Shown: positions 21,301-31,500 of the stretch, piece by piece
Layout: every line of letters begins with the position of its first letter
How positions within the stretch are numbered: position 1 is the first letter of the stretch
DNA from: Fonsecaea monophora
Lineage: Eukaryota > Ascomycota > Eurotiomycetes > Chaetothyriales > Herpotrichiellaceae
Direction of reading: 5' to 3'
Assembly (NCBI RefSeq): GCF_001642475.1
Contig: NW_019173950.1
Coordinates: forward strand, 1-64,000
Length of the DNA: 64,000 nt
Position numbers and translations under genes: made by a program
Notes under the pieces: generated by a model
What the model saw: only the letters and a program-made list of their open reading frames with translations
Database searches by the model: none
Told to the model about the DNA's origin: nothing

Positions 21301-22954
21301 TCAAGTCACACTGCTCGCGTCCACGGTATCCTGTCCAACGGTCTGACCTGAGTTCTCAGCCTTGGTCTCGACTTCGTCGTCAGTCTTTCCATCCGCGTCC
21401 ACAAGAACAATGTCGGCGTCTTCGGTAAGCCACTGTTGCTTCTGCTGCTTCTCGTCGCCTTTCCCGCTCTCGTCGACTTGCATGGCGTCCACATCGGTGC
21501 CTTCAACGGCGTCCTTGAGCACAATTTCGAAGTCGTCCGAATCCGCCGCTGATCCAGGTCCACCCAACGATATGGCCGTAGAGCTCAAAGTACGAGTTTG
21601 TGCAGAAACGACTGCCTGCGCGTCACTTGCATCAATGGCAGACTCGTTTCCCTCTTCGCCTGGAGGACTTCCAATATGTATTTCCACATCTTGACCATCG
21701 ACTCTTCCCATATCCACGGATCCAACGAGGTCTGGTCCGCGGGCGTGAGGTACCATATCTCCTTCATCGACGAGGGAATTCTCTTCCATTGTCCCACTGA
21801 CATGTGTATCAGAAGGGTTTCGGGTCACAGGCACTACACCAGCCTCTTGTTCCATACGTATCAACTCGCCTTGGGTAACTGCGCCATCTGCCCTTCCAGG
21901 TACTAGTGAATCTCCATCGCCCTGTGTCATCGGCAGGAGGAGAGCGTCGTCCAAGCCATCAGTACTGGTGCTGGCATTCGAGTCTGGGGCGCCTGTGTCT
22001 TCACCAGAATCCTCGCCACCATTCATTCCATTTCGTAACCACGGTATTGGAGTCAGGAGTGCGCCACCTAGACTTTCGTCACTGCCTAATGAATTGCTGT
22101 CGTAGCCATGGCGCACGTCGCCGTTGTTCCAGAGTATTCCCCCTCCTCCATCTCCATTGACACCATTCACCACGGGCGGAGTGTCGGAAAGCGGGAAAAT
22201 ATCTGCAGGGCTACTGACGCTGACAACTCGATCGACGGCTCGTAACCAGGCCGGGAGGGTCTTGTAATGTTTTCTTGGGTATAGAATAAGTTCTGCCAGC
22301 CGTTGTATCGTATGAGGGGGTCTTTCTGAAAATGAGGATCGAAGCGTATGTGTTACGCTATTGAGGAGTTGCAGTAATATTTCGTGAAGTTCATTCAGCG
22401 CACTGACATCGGCATCTTGGGATTGAGGGAGAGAATCAGGCACATGGCTTGTAGAAGTCGCCGACGATGTTGGGAAGGGTGGGACGGGAGGTAGATTTCG
22501 CACAGGTGTCGATGGTGTCTGCGGGTTAGGATTGGAATCACCCATCTGTGTCGGCTGTGTTTGACTCGGTGAGGAAGGAGCCGGCCGATTTATTGTGGGA
22601 TATGGCCGTGGCATAGGGAATTCCGTATACACAATCTGTACATCGCATGTCAATCCCACAGTGAGCAATATTTCACAGAATCAAGTATGTACCTCATTGA
22701 GTCGCTGGAGTAGTGGTTCGATGATGGCGGGCCATTTTGCACTGGAGCAGGGTAAGTCTCAATATCGCAGAACTAAGCAACAGAACGAGCATACTAGTCC
22801 ATCTCGCCATTACTGGCCACATGTTGTAGGGTCTGTTCATCCAAGGCTGATGGCACGAGTCAGCGTTTCTGGTGGAAAATGTTGGCGGCTTGAAATCGGC
22901 TTCAGGTATTCGCGGCATCAAGTCAAGCAAGCGGGTAGACGTACCTAGAGACAT
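21301..22954 (-). CDS. Protein phosphatase 4 regulatory subunit R2 family (4 exons)
   Basis: The exons are 22954-22945 (only 10 nt), 22846-22795, 22741-22693 and 22635-21301, giving 481 aa. Introns are GT-AG. The phases close and yield the family N-terminus MSLALDEQTLQHVASNGEMD followed by AKWPAIIEPLLQRLNE. The PPP4R2 core continues to about residue 150 with RPPHTIQRLAELILYP, after which the protein is acidic and disordered. R2 (yeast Psy4) targets PP4 catalytic and R3 subunits to substrates such as phosphorylated H2A during DNA-damage recovery (family knowledge). The micro-exon start is the weakest element, but it restores the conserved beginning. Confidence 0.83.
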
Positions 22955-23574
22955 AGTGTACACTCGTCAGGCAAATCAGCTATGCGAAAGATCCGAGTCT
23001 CCAAAGATATTAATCTTCAGAAGATACGCAACCGACGAGGCTGCAAGCGACATGATCAAATCTGCGCAAAAGGCGGCGTGGCGGGTGGTCCTCCAGGGTA
23101 GACGAGGGCCGCAGGCTAAAGAGGCGCCGAGCACGAGACTTTGGCGCAGCTAAGCGCCTGTGGCAATTGAGCGTGTGTTGTCCCTAAAATAATGGGGGCA
23201 CCCAGGGGGGCAGGGAAGCTTGGCCGGTTCCGTTTGGTGTTTCTCATCCCCCCCCCAAAAGAACCCAAGGATCCCCTCTACGCCCCCGTAGTGAGTCTTC
23301 CATGCTTTGAGACCATCTGGCTATACTATTGAGTAGTTACCGGGGCGATACTTGGCACCAATCCGAAGCCTTTGGCCAAAGTGTGAAGTCGTTAAGATCG
23401 ACTTGGCAATTGTCCCAGTCACACGTGCGCGTGCGGAGGTTAGCTTCACCACACACGAGACTTATCTCCCCGATGCTGTCATGGTTGTCCGCTGTAGCGG
23501 GGGATTTCAACAGCAGATTGCCTACGAATATATAACGCCACTCGCGGACACGTACATACGACCGTCCAAACCAA
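22955..23574. other. Divergent intergenic region carrying repeat copy B
   Basis: This is the upstream region of both the PP4 R2 gene (minus) and the Zn2Cys6 regulator (plus). It holds dispersed repeat copy B and a C-rich run near 23250. No coding exon was recognised. Confidence 0.5.
23312..23435. repeat. Diverged dispersed repeat, copy B
   Basis: Partner of the segment at 5-130, in the same orientation. It ends about 140 bp upstream of the start codon of the nitrile-cluster regulator. Similarity is patchy, with many transition differences. Confidence 0.5.
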
Positions 23575-26014
23575 ATGTCTCAAAAGCCTATAAGGCAGCG
23601 AGTGTCGGTAGCATGCACGACATGCCGCCTGAGAAGAAGCCGGGTAAGGACTTCATCCCACACCGCTTGACCTCGTATGGGTGCTGACAGCAGACCCAGT
23701 GCGACGGCCAATTGCCGGAATGCAGTACGTGCGTCCGGCTAGGAAAGCAGTGTGAATATCCCTTCGAGACAGAGAAACGCAAGTATGTTATCCGCGCCGT
23801 GCTCTTCGGGCTGAGAGGCTGAGAAAACTAGGCCGCCAACGAAACACTATGTCGAAGCCCTCCATGCACGCATCAAATCTCTGGAACGCCAACTACATGC
23901 ATGCCAACAACACGGATCTCTGTCTACCGCACTGGACTTTGTGAACATAAGCCCCGGTGTTGCCCCGACCCTAGGCGGAGAGGACGCCCGTCCTGCCCAA
24001 TCTCATACTCGGGAACTGGATCTATGGCCCACGACAGAGCGAGGCCCCCTTGACGAGTTGACAGAGACTGCGGGTCAATTGGACATTGCTGAGGACGGCC
24101 ATCTACGATTCTTCGGCGCTCCGAGCTATTTCAATCTCCTTAAGAGTGCCCCTTATTTGACTACCAGGAGCACCGAGCAAGACGACTTGGACCTGACAAT
24201 GCAGCCGAACACGATTGATGTTGATCTCTCATACGAACTGCAAACTCACCTACTGAACTTATTCTGGAGGTGGCAGAATCCCTGGCAATATCTGATCCAT
24301 CGACAAGCCTTTTGTCGAGCATTCGAGAGCAGGTTGTATAACGAATACTGCACCCCGCTTCTTCTGCGCTGTGTGCTCGCTCTGGCCAGCAGATACTGTG
24401 ATCACCCAGGGCCTCGTCTGGATGCGAGAGACGCAAACACGGCTGGTGATCTTCTGGCTGCTCAAGCTAAGGATATCTTGAGCGTCGAGATCGAACACCC
24501 ATCCACTTCCACGACGGCTGCACTCGCCATCTTGGCCCTACGGGAGATGTCCGTCAACAAAGAGACCCTGGGCTGGATTTATATTGGTGAGTGTCTGGTC
24601 TTCTGCGTGTATGGTAGGCTGTTAACCTAGGATGGTTTTAGGGATGGCAGTTCGTATTGCATATAACCTAGGCTTGAATTTGGACTGTCAAAAATGGGTT
24701 CACCGGAGTAAGATCACTGAGGAACAATCCGAGATTCGAAGGATTACTTGGTGGGGCTGCTATCTTCTAGACAAGTACTCTTGATACGATATCGAAGGAA
24801 TGTCTTCGTCAAGCTGACCACATTCAGGCTGTTTAATATCGGACTGGGACGCCCCAGCATGATACGCGAGAGCGACATCACCGCGCCGAAACCGACTCTC
24901 CTCAAGGAAGAAGAGTTCACTCCCTGGACATCGATCGAAGGTGGAGAGTCCACCCAGCCGCTTGCATCCCACTGTGTAACGAACTTGCGGTACATGACGA
25001 CAATCTTTCAGCTTGCGAGCCCGACTCTGGACAGTATGTATGTTCCTCTTGCCACACTACTTGCCAGCAGGGCCAATGCTCACTGCTCTCCAGATACGGT
25101 CCGAACAGCGAGCTCAGCTTCTCCGACAAGCAAGAAATGGCCACAAAGACCCACGTTATCCTGACCGAGCAATATTCGAATCTGCCTAGCATATTGAAAC
25201 TGCCTCACTCGACGAAGACGGCTCTTCCCGCCCACATATACTCGCTCCAGTATGTTTCTTCTGATGCTGCTTGGTATGCGCACGTGTCAAAGACTGACGC
25301 CTTACGCAGTTTGCAGTATCACACGGTCATCATCTTGCTGCACCGGCCGTTCCTCCGTCGCGAAGAGCAATTGGCTTCCTTTCCTGACCTTGACCGCCTC
25401 TTTCATCGTCGCATCTGCACTTCCTCCGCCGAGGCTGTCTCCAGCATCCTCAGAGCTTATCGGTCCAACTATACATTGGTAGGTACCGCCTCGCGCGACC
25501 TCGTCCATTGATGCGCTAAGTCTGGCCGTAGAGAAGGATACCCATATCGACGGTTCATGCAGTGGGCACTGCGTCGGTTATCTTGCTGTTGAATGCCACC
25601 TCCAACGACGCCGAGATCAGCCGCGCGGCTATCCGACTGCTGAAATTCAACATGGCATGCCTGCAGGAGATGAGCACCGCGTGGTCCTGGAGTCTCCGCG
25701 CGATCCGCTCCTTGCAAATCCTTGCCGAAAAATGGGCCGTGAACGAGAAACTACATGCCCAGAATAGTCACAAGGCGGAGAATTTAATGCCGACTGGCCT
25801 AGCGATGCACGAGCTGGATATCGGAGGGCCAGGTGCTGGTAACGACAACAGTTCTAACACTACCCATGCCCCTATTGGCACAACCGCAGCCGCCGCGTTC
25901 GCAACGTCGCCGGACAATATTGACTGGCTGCTCTCGTTCGACAGCGTGTTCTCGGACCCTCAAATGGACTATGGCTTCTTCGACCAGGACATGTGGGGAA
26001 TGGATGTTCCATGA
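23575..26014 (+). CDS. Zn2Cys6 transcription factor at the edge of the nitrilase cluster (8 exons)
   Basis: The exons are 23575-23643, 23700-23782, 23832-24586, 24642-24774, 24828-25037, 25094-25249, 25310-25478 and 25532-26014, giving 685 aa. All junctions are GT-AG and in phase. The zinc cluster is split by intron 1, and choosing the CCCAG acceptor gives C14, C17, C24, C31, C34 and C41 with perfect spacing. A coiled-coil linker follows (YVEALHARIKSLERQLH), then the fungal_trans middle homology region with the blocks RRITWWGCYLLDK, LFNIGLGRPS and LQYHTVIILLHRPFLRR. It is probably a nuclear pathway-specific activator. Position suggests control of the MFS, SnoaL, nitrilase and RraA genes (inference). 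The stop is 92 bp from the convergent MFS gene. Confidence 0.88.
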
Positions 26015-26106
26015 CCGGTTTTGTCCCAGCTGAAAGATGAATACCAACTGGCGGGCCTCTGGCCACACCAAGTTTCAATCCCTCCTTCTGCCAAACCTCC
26101 TCAGCC

Positions 26107-28024
26107 TCAACGAACATATCGGAAAAACAGATGTTGGTCACCGTCCTTGTCCATCCCGTACTCTTCAAATCTACCGCTTCGAACGAACCCGTCCCGAATC
26201 TTGTTCTGGCGCAGATAATACAGCGAGAGACCCGTAGCCGAGACCAGCAGCACGCACAGAAGCACCAGGTTGATGATATATGCCGTTTGAAAGCTAGGAG
26301 CCTCGGACGCCCGGAACAGCCAGGTCGAGAGAATGCCGCCGGAGTTGGTGAAGACAAAGATGGCGGCCACGCCCGTTGCGCGCCGGTAATGGCCCGAGAA
26401 ATTGTTCGAGCCCCAGGAAAGGTAGACGGGGACAGAACTGTAGATGCCGGCGACCGTCAGGTGGATGCCGAAATATCGGACCCCGACGCCTTCGGTGGCG
26501 TATATGATGGCGACGCCGATGATTGCAACCAGAGTGGGGATGGCCAGGGAAGGGTAGCGGAAGTGGTATTTGTCCGAGTAATGGCAGCCGATGAGCGTGG
26601 TGATGACCCCAACCGTGTACGGCCTGCTATGAGCATCAGCACACCCCTGAATGAATGTTTCAAGCAGAAAGTTGACTTACGGGACGGTCAAGAGCTGTGC
26701 GATCACAGGGGTCGTCGCAATGCTCTTCATGTCAGATATGACGGTCGGAAGAAAGCTATAGGGGTTTCCATTAGGCTTTGGTTGCTTGGACAACTTGCAA
26801 GATCGGATCGAGAGTTAGAGCTTACTATGCCTGGCTAAAGACCAAAGTTCCGCTGCTGAAGGCCACCACGGCCAGGCCGTACATCTGGGGGTCGATGAAG
26901 ACCGAATAGACAGCCTTCCACGAGAAGCTGTTGTCGACGACCAAGTGGTGTGTGACGCCGTCGATGGTGACTTGGTTGGTATGCATGGCATCATGCCTGA
27001 GTCGTGCAACTGCGTATTCTCGTTCCTGTTCCGATAGGAACCGAGTGGTTTCTGGGGCTTTGGCGATGAGGAAGAATGATGCGAAACCACAGACGACGGT
27101 AAAGATGCCTAGATGGAAGCGAAAAGGCAGTTTGAGCGTCAGACCCTTGGTCACAATCAAGGGCTTAAGAAACAATACGAGGAAAGCAAGTGCCCATGCT
27201 GACCAGAGGCTATCCGCACGTACCTTCGATGATAAAGATCCAACTCCACCCCCTGAGCGAGGCGTGGCCGTCCAAATTACTGATCGCCGCGGCAAGGAGA
27301 CCTCCAATGGCACCGGAAAGCGAGGCCGCACCCCAGAAGAGCCCGATCCGAGTCTGCAGCTCGCCGCGCTTGTACCACATGGACAGATAGAGGATGATGG
27401 CCGGGACGATTCCAGCTTCGACAGCGCCCAGAAAGAATCGGTTCACATACAGACCTGCAGTGGACTTGACGATGCCCTGGTTCACGATCAGCATTTGCAA
27501 CATCAGATATTGGAATGACTTCCTAACCTGCAGCGTGGCGACGATGCCCCAGATGGTCATCAGGGTCGGCAAGAAAATGTGCGGTCCGATCTTCTTAAGG
27601 ACCAGGTTGCTGGGGATTTCCAGAATGATATAAGGGACGTACAGCACGGAGAGGGCGATGCGGTAGGTATGGTCTGTGAGACCCAGCTCTTCCTGAAGAC
27701 CTTGCAGCCTCGCATTGCCTATATTGGTCCGGTCCAGAAACCTGCATCACTAGTCAGTTCAGTAACCGAGACAGCAGCCAAAGCTGCCCATGAGAGCTGG
27801 TTATATACTCACGAGAGGAAATAGATCAAGATCATCACTGGGACAGTGAGGAGGTCCAGCTTACGGATGAGCTTGCGCTCAAAGCGAGAGTCAGGGGTGA
27901 AGGAGACTTGCTCATTCACGTCTCGGTGCTGGCCTTCCTCCAGAGAGGGTTTGGTCATCTCTATTTCGGAAGCCATTTTGGTCTCGTCCAAAGTCGTCTG
28001 CGGCTGGGAGGTGTGGGATGCCAT
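26107..28024 (-). CDS. MFS permease, anion:cation symporter (Dal5/allantoate permease) family (6 exons)
   Basis: The exons are 28024-27813, 27741-27528, 27476-27224, 27108-26826, 26755-26681 and 26623-26107, giving 517 aa. All introns are GT-AG and in phase. The cytosolic N-terminus is polar. The family blocks are IRKLDLLTVP near residue 54, FLDRTNIGNARLQGL crossing intron 1, YVPYIILEIPSN, and a GIVPAIILYLSMWYKRGE loop. About 12 membrane segments are expected. Dal5-family proteins import carboxylates, allantoate, nicotinate-like compounds and other small anions across the plasma membrane (family knowledge). Here it is a candidate importer for the neighbouring nitrilase pathway. A TATAAAAG box lies 66 bp upstream of its ATG. 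Confidence 0.9.
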
Positions 28025-28089
28025 GATGCGTGATATAGAATCGAGTAGTCAGATGGTCCCCGGTCAGAATAGCATAGCAGTTCATGGAG

Positions 28090-28097
28090 CTTTTATA
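28090..28097 (-). promoter_or_regulatory. TATA box of the MFS permease gene
   Basis: The minus strand reads TATAAAAG 66 nt upstream of the MFS start codon. Such a clear TATA box is typical of inducible fungal genes. Confidence 0.55.
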
Positions 28098-28650
28098 TGC
28101 TCTCCCTCAAGGCCCTTTCCAACGCCGGCCCTTGTGCCTCGTTAACTCCAAAGCAGTAGTGGTCTGAATGACCCGCGAGATCACATATACTATTCATGTG
28201 GACAGTCCACGTCTCTTCAGCTCGGTTGTTGTGCAAGATTACAGACTGGCCTAAGTTTATCCTGTGCCGGGTCAGGAGCCTTGTGATGGCCGTCATGACC
28301 GGGCAGGACGTGCGGGTAATCCTCAACCGACCGACTTTGCTGATAAGTATGGTTGGAAAAGTGGACATGACGAAGAGGCACGAGATCCGCAGCTCCTATC
28401 TTGGTACCAGCAGTATCTCCACATACTGATCTGACTGGTTAGAAGTGCTGGCCATTGAGAATATGGGTTTGGTAAAAGGTCCCGCTGATGTCGGAGCTCA
28501 GCGACTGGCTGGCACCCAGGCTGGATATTGCGCATCCGATGATATGTATCGAACCGGCCAAGGCTGAAAGTGGATTCGCCGAGAAAGCTTTTTCCACATG
28601 GAAGATATCACTGAGGTTGCGAGAGTATGGACCTGGTCCATCAGCCGGAG

Positions 28651-28680
28651 GCAAGCGTGGGCAAGCGTGGGCAAGCGAGG
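28651..28680. repeat. Three tandem copies of a 10-bp unit
   Basis: GCAAGCGTGG occurs twice and is followed by GCAAGCGAGG with no spacer. It lies in the divergent promoter between the MFS and SnoaL-like genes, about 200 bp upstream of the latter. Confidence 0.85.
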
Positions 28681-28877
28681 GAAACCGTTACCACAACTAA
28701 TCAGACACCATTGTTCCACGGACAGCGACTGCCTATGCGTAACGAGAGCTCACAGCGATGATATAGCACTTCACGGCCCCTCGTTGGGCTACTAAAAGTC
28801 ACAGAAGAACCAACTGCTAGACTTTGAAATACGCATCCCTCCCACCCACAGCATACCAGCCAAAGACACCACCGAGA

Positions 28878-29393
28878 ATGGCGGCAGCAATCTCAAAAAC
28901 ATCAGCAATAACAACCACCACCACCACCACCACCAGCTCCGCCATGAAGCTCATCGTGCGCCGCTTCTACTCAGACATCTGGAACAAATTCGACACCACC
29001 CCATCCTTGGTGGACGAGTTGATCTCGCCGACCGTCGCATTCCGCGGCACCCTCGAGCACGGCACCACGGACCGAGAGGGCTTCAAGCGATACGTGCGTG
29101 AGATCGAGGCCTCGTTTCCGGACTTCTACCAGCGGGTCGAGCAGTTGTGGGTAGACAGCGAGAACGAGACATGTATCGCGCGCATGCACTGGTCAGCCAC
29201 GCACAGCAAGGACTTCCGCGGATACGCGGCGACTGGGCGCAGGTTTGAGTATCCCGGCGTAGGCATCTTCCGGATCGTCAACGGGAAGATTCAGGACGTT
29301 TGGGCCGTTGGGGATACCTGGGGAATGTTTAAGGTGATTTCTGGAGTGGAGGACAAACAGAAAGGTACCGAGGTGGTTGATGGGAAGAGCTGA
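28878..29393 (+). CDS. SnoaL-like (polyketide cyclase/ester cyclase fold) protein
   Basis: 171 aa from ATG 28878. A second ATG at 28944 would give 149 aa and begin right at the domain (MKLIVRRFYSDIWN). The segment between the two starts is a threonine run encoded by an ACC microsatellite, so the shorter start is quite possible. The domain has the SnoaL/NTF2-like pattern: an N-terminal helix, a GREG-like loop (TTDREGFKRYV), FPDFYQRVEQLW, then ATGRRFEYPGVGIFRIVNGKI and DVWAVGDTWGM. Known relatives act on small cyclic substrates or are accessory proteins of catabolic clusters. The specific reaction is unknown here. It converges with the nitrilase gene, 280 bp apart. Confidence 0.8.
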   Translation: MAAAISKTSAITTTTTTTTSSAMKLIVRRFYSDIWNKFDTTPSLVDELISPTVAFRGTLEHGTTDREGFKRYVREIEASFPDFYQRVEQLWVDSENETCIARMHWSATHSKDFRGYAATGRRFEYPGVGIFRIVNGKIQDVWAVGDTWGMFKVISGVEDKQKGTEVVDGKS

Positions 29394-29673
29394 ATGAGAC
29401 GTCTGTCCTTTCACTACCATTCTGTGAAGGTGGCTATTACACGGACATGTGGATGGTTCCAAAAGGTTGGCTGGTTCAAAGCATACGTGATATCAATGAG
29501 GTCGAGAAATACTTGCAACTGTCTAAGAGGGAAGGATGAAATACAACATTCAGAATTCGGACAACTGTCATATTTTCTACAGGACGATCCAAAGATATAT
29601 CTCCTCACTATATATCTTTCGCTATGTATCTGTCCTCACTGTCACGTCCTCTCCCATCCGGGCAACCAAGCTA

Positions 29674-30726
29674 TCACGGTGCCACATTCTCAAACTCCGC
29701 AATCGTTTCGCCGAGCGGTTTGAACGCGGATGTGAGTGTTTTCGGTGGCTCCCCATCAGCTCTCATCTCGTAATGTTTGGGCCGGTCGTCCACCACCAGC
29801 CGCAGCAGGTCTGGCCGCGAGTAGTGCCCGACCGGGTCCGCCAGCGTTTTGGCGCGGTCGATCAAGTCGAGGTCGATATCGCAGTAAATCAAGCCGTCGT
29901 GGTACGGATCAGACTCCTTGGTGAGCTGGCGACCGTCGGGGCCGAATACTCGAGCTGCGCCACCTCCGCCACCACCAACGGAGAAGGACTTGCCCGTCGC
30001 GTTGTGGCCCTCGGTGTTCTTCTTGAGTCCCTCGGCGGAGATCATCTGGTTGCTGACCAGGACGAAGGTGCCTCCTTCCAGGGCATGCATGCGGCTTGCC
30101 GTCACCTCGTTCGCCTCGGTACAGACGGACCAAGGCTCCTCTCCCAGGGCCTCGCCGTGGTACGGCCACGCTGCCACGTGCACCTGCTCGTTCTGGGCGT
30201 AGGTATGGTATTTGAGCAGTGGCTGGAAGTGCTCCCAGCAGTTGAGCATGCCGATCTTTCCCAGCTTTGTGTCCGCCACCGTCTGCAAGGAGTCGCCGGT
30301 CGAATCGCCAAACAGGGTGCGCTCCAGATGGGTGGGCTTGATTTTGCGACGGTGGAGGAGAACGTCCCCTTTGTCGTCGATGAGGACCTGCGCAAGGTAC
30401 AGGGTGCTAGCCACCCGCTCGCTGAAGCCCAGGACGACGTGCATCTTGTTGGCCGCTGCCGCCTGGCGAATTCGAAGCATTTCGGGTCCATGCGCCGTCA
30501 TGCTGTTCTTCATGTACTTCTGAACCAAAGGGATGTTCTCGCTGTACGTGCCGCCCCAGAGGAAGTTGGGATACCCTGGAATCCAGAGCTCAGAGAACGC
30601 GACCAGGGATGCTCCATTTGCGGCAGCCTCTTGGATGAGTTCGACCGTGCGATCGACCGCGCCTTGCAGGTCGAACCAGACTGGCTCAGCCTGTGAGATG
30701 GCAGCCTTGTACTTCCTGATGGACAT
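29674..30726 (-). CDS. Nitrilase / cyanide hydratase family enzyme
   Basis: An intronless 350-aa frame from the ATG of MSIRKYKAAISQAEP, the usual start of fungal nitrilases (about 340-370 aa). The catalytic triad is visible: E46 in AFSELWIPG, K128 in HRRKIKPT, and C163 in LNCWEH. The insert GDSTGDSL before the cysteine is the usual nitrilase loop. Such enzymes convert nitriles to acids plus ammonia, or HCN to formamide, and assemble into helical oligomers (family knowledge). Aromatic-nitrilase and cyanide-hydratase activity cannot be separated by motif reading alone. A long plus-strand antisense frame covers it and was rejected as a shadow. It is a core gene of the proposed cluster. Confidence 0.93.
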   Translation of the reverse strand: MSIRKYKAAISQAEPVWFDLQGAVDRTVELIQEAAANGASLVAFSELWIPGYPNFLWGGTYSENIPLVQKYMKNSMTAHGPEMLRIRQAAAANKMHVVLGFSERVASTLYLAQVLIDDKGDVLLHRRKIKPTHLERTLFGDSTGDSLQTVADTKLGKIGMLNCWEHFQPLLKYHTYAQNEQVHVAAWPYHGEALGEEPWSVCTEANEVTASRMHALEGGTFVLVSNQMISAEGLKKNTEGHNATGKSFSVGGGGGGAARVFGPDGRQLTKESDPYHDGLIYCDIDLDLIDRAKTLADPVGHYSRPDLLRLVVDDRPKHYEMRADGEPPKTLTSAFKPLGETIAEFENVAP

Positions 30727-31500
30727 GGCTGTTGCAACTGCGTTCGTGAAGAGCGGGCAAGCCCAGACTCGATGGCTATCTGAATCGTACCGAAAGGTGA
30801 CGATGAAGCAAGTGTCCTGGGGAAAAGGCACCTAGAAGCCACGGCCCCGGTCGACGAAGCTCGAAACCTATAAATCATCTCATGGAAACGAGCTTCTTTA
30901 TCGACCTAACCGGAACAGCATTATCCAAGAAGCTTTCGCGGTAATTCAATGCCACAGAAAGACCATCTGGGCGTACTTGTTGGCTCCCATCTGCGCTAGT
31001 AAGCGAAGGAGGAATGACTTTATCGTTTCGTGCTGTCTGCGGAAGAGCATTATCCGGCCCTAGAACGAGGAATGCTTCCAGGCAGCTGCTGAACTGTGGA
31101 TAGCCGAGCCAACGTATCCACGTTCTCCAGACTTCCCCAGGACGAGTTGGGGGCCGCAAAGACCTCTCTCCACCTTCACCGGATGGACAGTATCCTATCT
31201 ACGAAGGAAGTGGAGCAGGCGAGGTAGGGGTAAACCAATCCTGCGCCGTGAATGCCCGTTACCAAGCTGAGATTGCGGGTAATCACCTGAGGTTTCCGCT
31301 TCAGTTTAATGGGAATCGCCGTTCTTTCGCAGAGGAGAGGATCAATGTATCGGGTTGTCCCAATGGATATGCGGTTAGTTCGCTCAAGTGCAATGCAGCT
31401 GCTTGGGGCATTCAAGTCAGAATCACAGCGGAGAGATAAGAGATTGTCTTCTAGATTTCTATATGCCCTTTTCCAGCACCTCCTGGCCCACTCACCTCCT
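30727..31500. other. Intergenic: nitrilase promoter
   Basis: Upstream region of the nitrilase gene and 3' flank of the RraA-like gene. The minus strand has a TATA-like TTTATAGG near 30866-30873. No further exon was supported. Confidence 0.45.

Larger units (their letters stand above)
28025..28877. other. Divergent promoter region, MFS (minus) / SnoaL-like (plus)
   Basis: An 850-bp stretch with a strong TATA box on the MFS side and a 10-bp tandem triplication in the middle. Short frames here are not supported as genes. Confidence 0.5.

Noticed and set aside
26131..26838. 235-codon plus-strand frame over the MFS gene
   Set aside because: Crosses the introns of the MFS gene and has no recognisable features, so it is a shadow frame.
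29536..30696. 386-codon plus-strand open frame antisense to the nitrilase gene
   Set aside because: It is the mirror frame of a GC-rich coding region. Its product has no domain motifs, while the minus-strand frame has the full nitrilase triad.
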